64,000 nucleotides of DNA, from assembly GCF_035582795.1 (NCBI RefSeq), contig NC_134368.1, positions 11,247,501 through 11,311,500 of the forward strand, read 5' to 3'. The translations under genes were made by a program, and so were the position numbers. The notes beneath the pieces were generated by a model, which saw only the letters and a list, made by a program, of their open reading frames with translations, searched no databases and was not told where the DNA came from. Positions 63,201-64,000 of the stretch are shown piece by piece; positions within the stretch are counted from its first letter, which is position 1, and the number at the start of each line of letters is the position of its first letter. Origin of the DNA: Mycteria americana (Eukaryota; Chordata; Aves; Ciconiiformes; Ciconiidae).

Positions 63201-63323
63201 TTCTGTGTCACTGTCACTATCAACAATATCATTTAGTTTTTCAATTTCTGCCAAAGATTGGCCATAATGAGTCAATTCCTCATCTTCATTAAGATTATAA
63301 ATATTCTTCTTTCCATAATTTTG
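42112..63323 (-). CDS. NOP14: NOP14 nucleolar protein (5' exons off right edge)
   Basis: Gene-level entry, sixteen exons in transcript order: 63182-63323, 62487-62632, 61912-62049, 60251-60373, 58909-59040, 57248-57560, 55833-55963, 55507-55592, 53714-53849, 51706-51807, 50753-50906, 45999-46158, 45001-45148, 43913-44031, 42564-42719, 42112-42211. Together 2286 nt, 761 residues plus stop, in one frame; the human protein is about 857 residues, so roughly 110 N-terminal residues are missing to the right. NOP14 is a nucleolar small-subunit processome component needed for 18S rRNA maturation and 40S assembly. Charged N-terminal region, very acidic middle, helical C-terminal domain, basic tail. 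Confidence 0.97.
42564..42719 (-). CDS. NOP14: NOP14 exon ([19 protein letters not shown])
   Basis: Acceptor CTCATTTCAG, donor GTAATG. Encodes [20 protein letters not shown], then [20 protein letters not shown]. Nearly identical to human. Phase 2 in and out. Confidence 0.97.
43913..44031 (-). CDS. NOP14: NOP14 exon
   Basis: Acceptor CATTTTCAG, donor GTAAGT. Encodes [20 protein letters not shown] then [19 protein letters not shown]. The [15 protein letters not shown] end matches human KSKPVPLKLFTPRLVKV; the start is divergent. Confidence 0.94.
45001..45148 (-). CDS. NOP14: NOP14 exon
   Basis: Acceptor CATTAACAG, donor GTATGT. Encodes [20 protein letters not shown] then [20 protein letters not shown] and [10 protein letters not shown]. 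Matches human LSCLAVGLALLKRC..YGSLPSFHAIMGPLRALL. Confidence 0.96.
45999..46158 (-). CDS. NOP14: NOP14 exon
   Basis: Acceptor GTTTTTTAG, donor GTATGT. Encodes [40 protein letters not shown] and [13 protein letters not shown]. Matches human LVHPFRALGKNSELLVV..EANHIR. Confidence 0.95.
46159..50752 (-). other. NOP14: NOP14 intron (4.6 kb) with long CR1
   Basis: Contains the longest CR1 copy of the window (about 46400-47987). The rest, 48.0-50.7 kb, shows no recognised element. Confidence 0.7.
46400..47987 (+). repeat. CR1 LINE, 1.6-kb 3' portion with degenerate reverse transcriptase
   Basis: Plus-strand segments encode CR1 ORF2 pieces: [20 protein letters not shown] and [20 protein letters not shown] (46629-46925), [18 protein letters not shown] and [20 protein letters not shown] (47007-47294), and the C-terminal [20 protein letters not shown] (47355-47888). 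It ends with the CR1 3' terminus TCTATGATTCTACG. Internal stops separate the pieces, and the RT active-site region reads FEND where FADD is expected, so it is dead. It is antisense to NOP14. Confidence 0.95.
50753..50906 (-). CDS. NOP14: NOP14 exon
   Basis: Acceptor GTCTTTTAG, donor GTGAGT. Encodes [40 protein letters not shown] and [11 protein letters not shown]. Matches human SLQDVVKGLFVCCLFLEYV and [14 protein letters not shown]. Helical-repeat C-terminal domain. Confidence 0.97.
50907..51705 (-). other. NOP14: NOP14 intron
   Basis: AT-rich; I see nothing notable. Confidence 0.6.
51706..51807 (-). CDS. NOP14: NOP14 exon (102 nt)
   Basis: Acceptor GCTATCAG, donor GTATGT. Encodes [20 protein letters not shown] then [14 protein letters not shown]. 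Nearly identical to human. Confidence 0.97.
51808..53713 (-). other. NOP14: NOP14 intron
   Basis: AT-rich, with a few GATA-like units near 52617 and G/T-rich runs near 53475-53540. No exon. Confidence 0.6.
53714..53849 (-). CDS. NOP14: NOP14 exon
   Basis: Acceptor GTTAATAG, donor GTAACG. Encodes [40 protein letters not shown] and FPGLDT. Matches human LCQMFPESASDAIKFVLRDAMHEMEEMIETKGRAALPGLD. Confidence 0.97.
53850..55506 (-). other. NOP14: NOP14 intron with CR1
   Basis: Contains a minus-oriented CR1 fragment at about 54691-55025 and otherwise AT-rich sequence. Confidence 0.65.
54691..55025 (-). repeat. CR1 LINE 3' fragment
   Basis: The + strand reads CAGTTGGAAGGGACCTTTGG, then CAGCCTCTCTGGGAAACTTG and TGTAACTGCCTGTTAGGCAT, in CR1 antisense order. 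Confidence 0.88.
55507..55592 (-). CDS. NOP14: NOP14 exon (86 nt)
   Basis: Acceptor TTCTTGCAG, donor GTAAGT. Encodes [20 protein letters not shown] then LRTIDKLV plus two bases. Matches human [28 protein letters not shown]. Confidence 0.97.
55833..55963 (-). CDS. NOP14: NOP14 exon
   Basis: Acceptor CTTTCTAG, donor GTATGG. Encodes [40 protein letters not shown] and AKLE. Matches human [44 protein letters not shown]. Confidence 0.97.
55964..57247 (-). other. NOP14: NOP14 intron
   Basis: AT-rich; I see nothing recognised. Confidence 0.6.
57248..57560 (-). CDS. NOP14: NOP14 acidic exon (313 nt)
   Basis: Acceptor TACTAACAG, donor GTAAGC. Encodes 104 residues starting [20 protein letters not shown] and ending with [12 protein letters not shown]. 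Largely Glu/Asp/Ser with little conservation except [14 protein letters not shown] and the terminal ELPYTFA. This is the known acidic low-complexity region of NOP14; the nearby Ser-rich plus-strand frames are its antisense shadow. Confidence 0.95.
57561..58908 (-). other. NOP14: NOP14 intron with CR1 and A-run
   Basis: Contains a 24-A run (58229-58252) and a plus-oriented old CR1 copy (about 58325-58862). Confidence 0.7.
58325..58862 (+). repeat. CR1 LINE, old copy
   Basis: CAAGATTGTCAAGGGGCTGG, GCACCTGCCCTATGAGGAGA and, later, TTTGAGCAGGAGTGTTGGAC follow CR1 sense order with many indels. Antisense to NOP14. Confidence 0.85.
58909..59040 (-). CDS. NOP14: NOP14 exon
   Basis: Acceptor AAACACAG, donor GTAAGG. 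Encodes [40 protein letters not shown] and LSYK. Matches human [33 protein letters not shown]. Confidence 0.97.
59041..60250 (-). other. NOP14: NOP14 intron
   Basis: AT-rich with short A-runs; I see nothing recognised. Confidence 0.6.
60251..60373 (-). CDS. NOP14: NOP14 exon
   Basis: Acceptor TTCTTTAG, donor GTATAC. Encodes [20 protein letters not shown] then [20 protein letters not shown]. Matches human [34 protein letters not shown]. Confidence 0.97.
60374..61911 (-). other. NOP14: NOP14 intron
   Basis: Very AT-rich. No exon or repeat recognised. Confidence 0.6.
61912..62049 (-). CDS. NOP14: NOP14 exon
   Basis: The acceptor is CTAG directly after a 19-T run (A-run at 62054-62072 on +); donor GTAAGG. 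Encodes [40 protein letters not shown] and EVEKPK. Matches human [19 protein letters not shown]. Confidence 0.97.
62487..62632 (-). CDS. NOP14: NOP14 exon (GGGGG motif)
   Basis: Acceptor TTTTCTAG, donor GTGAGT. Encodes [20 protein letters not shown] then [20 protein letters not shown] and KQEK. Matches human [37 protein letters not shown]. Confidence 0.97.
62633..63181 (-). other. NOP14: NOP14 intron
   Basis: I see nothing recognised. Confidence 0.6.
63182..63323 (-). CDS. NOP14: NOP14 exon, first one inside the window
   Basis: Acceptor ATTCTTAG, donor GTAAGA. Encodes [40 protein letters not shown] and EERGTLS. Matches human [43 protein letters not shown]. The earlier 5' exons are beyond 64000. 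Confidence 0.97.
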
Positions 63324-64000
63324 CTAAGAATAGTAGAACAAACCAATTAAATAACAAAAGACTTTTAGTTCCCAGGCAACAAATTAATAAAGCCTGTATT
63401 TTCAATGCTAGTTGAGGAGATTCTTATTCCAGTGTTCTGCTGGAACAGAGCACTGGAATAACAGCACTACCAGACCATTACTTTCATTCAAATACATTAA
63501 ACCTTAAGTTAGGGAGTACGATGTCTCTCTTATTCTTATACTAATGTAGAAATGGAGTAACTCAGAAAACCTAAGGAAGCTTAAGTTTTATCTGTATATC
63601 AGTAACATCAATTCTTAATTACTACATTTCAGGCCTAATGAAACAGACTATAACCTATACAAATTATCAGTAGAATATGATATTACACTACTCAATTCTG
63701 GAGACCGAGTATGATGGGGCAGAAAAAACCAGTACTGCACACACAATTCACATTACAGAATGACAGCAAGTTAGAGCTCTTCTAGTCAGCAAATGAAATG
63801 GCTGCTGTTCAACAGCTGTACTGGAATCTCAAAGTGTACTTGATGGTGGCTGCCTTCTCCTAATTCAATTCCCAAATCATAGTAGTCAAAGCAGTCAAAG
63901 AAAACCACTCAATCAATGAATCTGCTTAAAACTGGCTTTCTCGCACATCAGTGCTCAAAAGTGCTCAAAGAAATTTCTGCTTCAAAAAGTTGTCTTGCAA
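63324..64000 (-). other. NOP14: NOP14 intron running off the window
   Basis: No exon of the NOP14 N-terminal region is visible. It contains a strong 38-base hairpin (63424-63461). Confidence 0.7.

Noticed and set aside
1-64000. CRISPR arrays, bacterial operons, tRNA or rRNA genes, intact retroviral genes
   Set aside because: None seen; the window is vertebrate intron/exon sequence with LINE fragments and simple repeats.

Overview
This is nuclear DNA from a vertebrate, almost certainly a bird. Genes are split into short exons with GT-AG introns, and the interspersed repeats are dominated by CR1 LINE fragments, the characteristic avian/reptilian LINE. Three genes are recognisable by protein similarity, in the order and orientation I recall for human 4p16.3: the 3' end of ADD1 (+ strand, about 0.85-9.9 kb), a nearly complete MFSD10 (- strand, about 11.9-37 kb) and most of NOP14 (- strand, about 41.9 kb to past the right edge). 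Exon boundaries were read by hand. Reading frame is preserved across every junction, except at the MFSD10 C-terminus.

Layout: 1-849 intron of ADD1; 850-7743 last ADD1 coding exons, including a 34-nt alternative exon that makes the short isoform; 7744 to about 9920 ADD1 3'UTR; 9.9-11.9 kb interval between convergent genes; 11.9-34.6 kb MFSD10, with eleven confident coding exons and one doubtful terminal exon; 36.7-37.4 kb a CpG island, the probable MFSD10 promoter and possibly bidirectional; 37.4-41.9 kb intergenic; 41.9-63.3 kb sixteen NOP14 coding exons, with the 5' exons beyond 64 kb. CR1 copies lie in ADD1, MFSD10 and NOP14 introns.

The products are unrelated and simply neighbours. Alpha-adducin caps and bundles actin at spectrin-actin junctions. 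MFSD10 is a 12-helix major facilitator transporter. NOP14 is a nucleolar small-subunit processome factor.

The most interesting signals are: (1) a frame-compatible 375-nt candidate cassette exon inside an ADD1 intron; (2) a conserved-looking 34-nt ADD1 exon whose stop codon is split by the splice junction; (3) a possible extra ADD1 terminal exon with its own poly(A) signal; (4) an MFSD10 3' end with no recognisable twelfth helix; (5) A/T and TTGG tracts pressed against MFSD10 splice sites; (6) several near-perfect hairpins. I see no bacterial-type system, CRISPR array, tRNA or rRNA.
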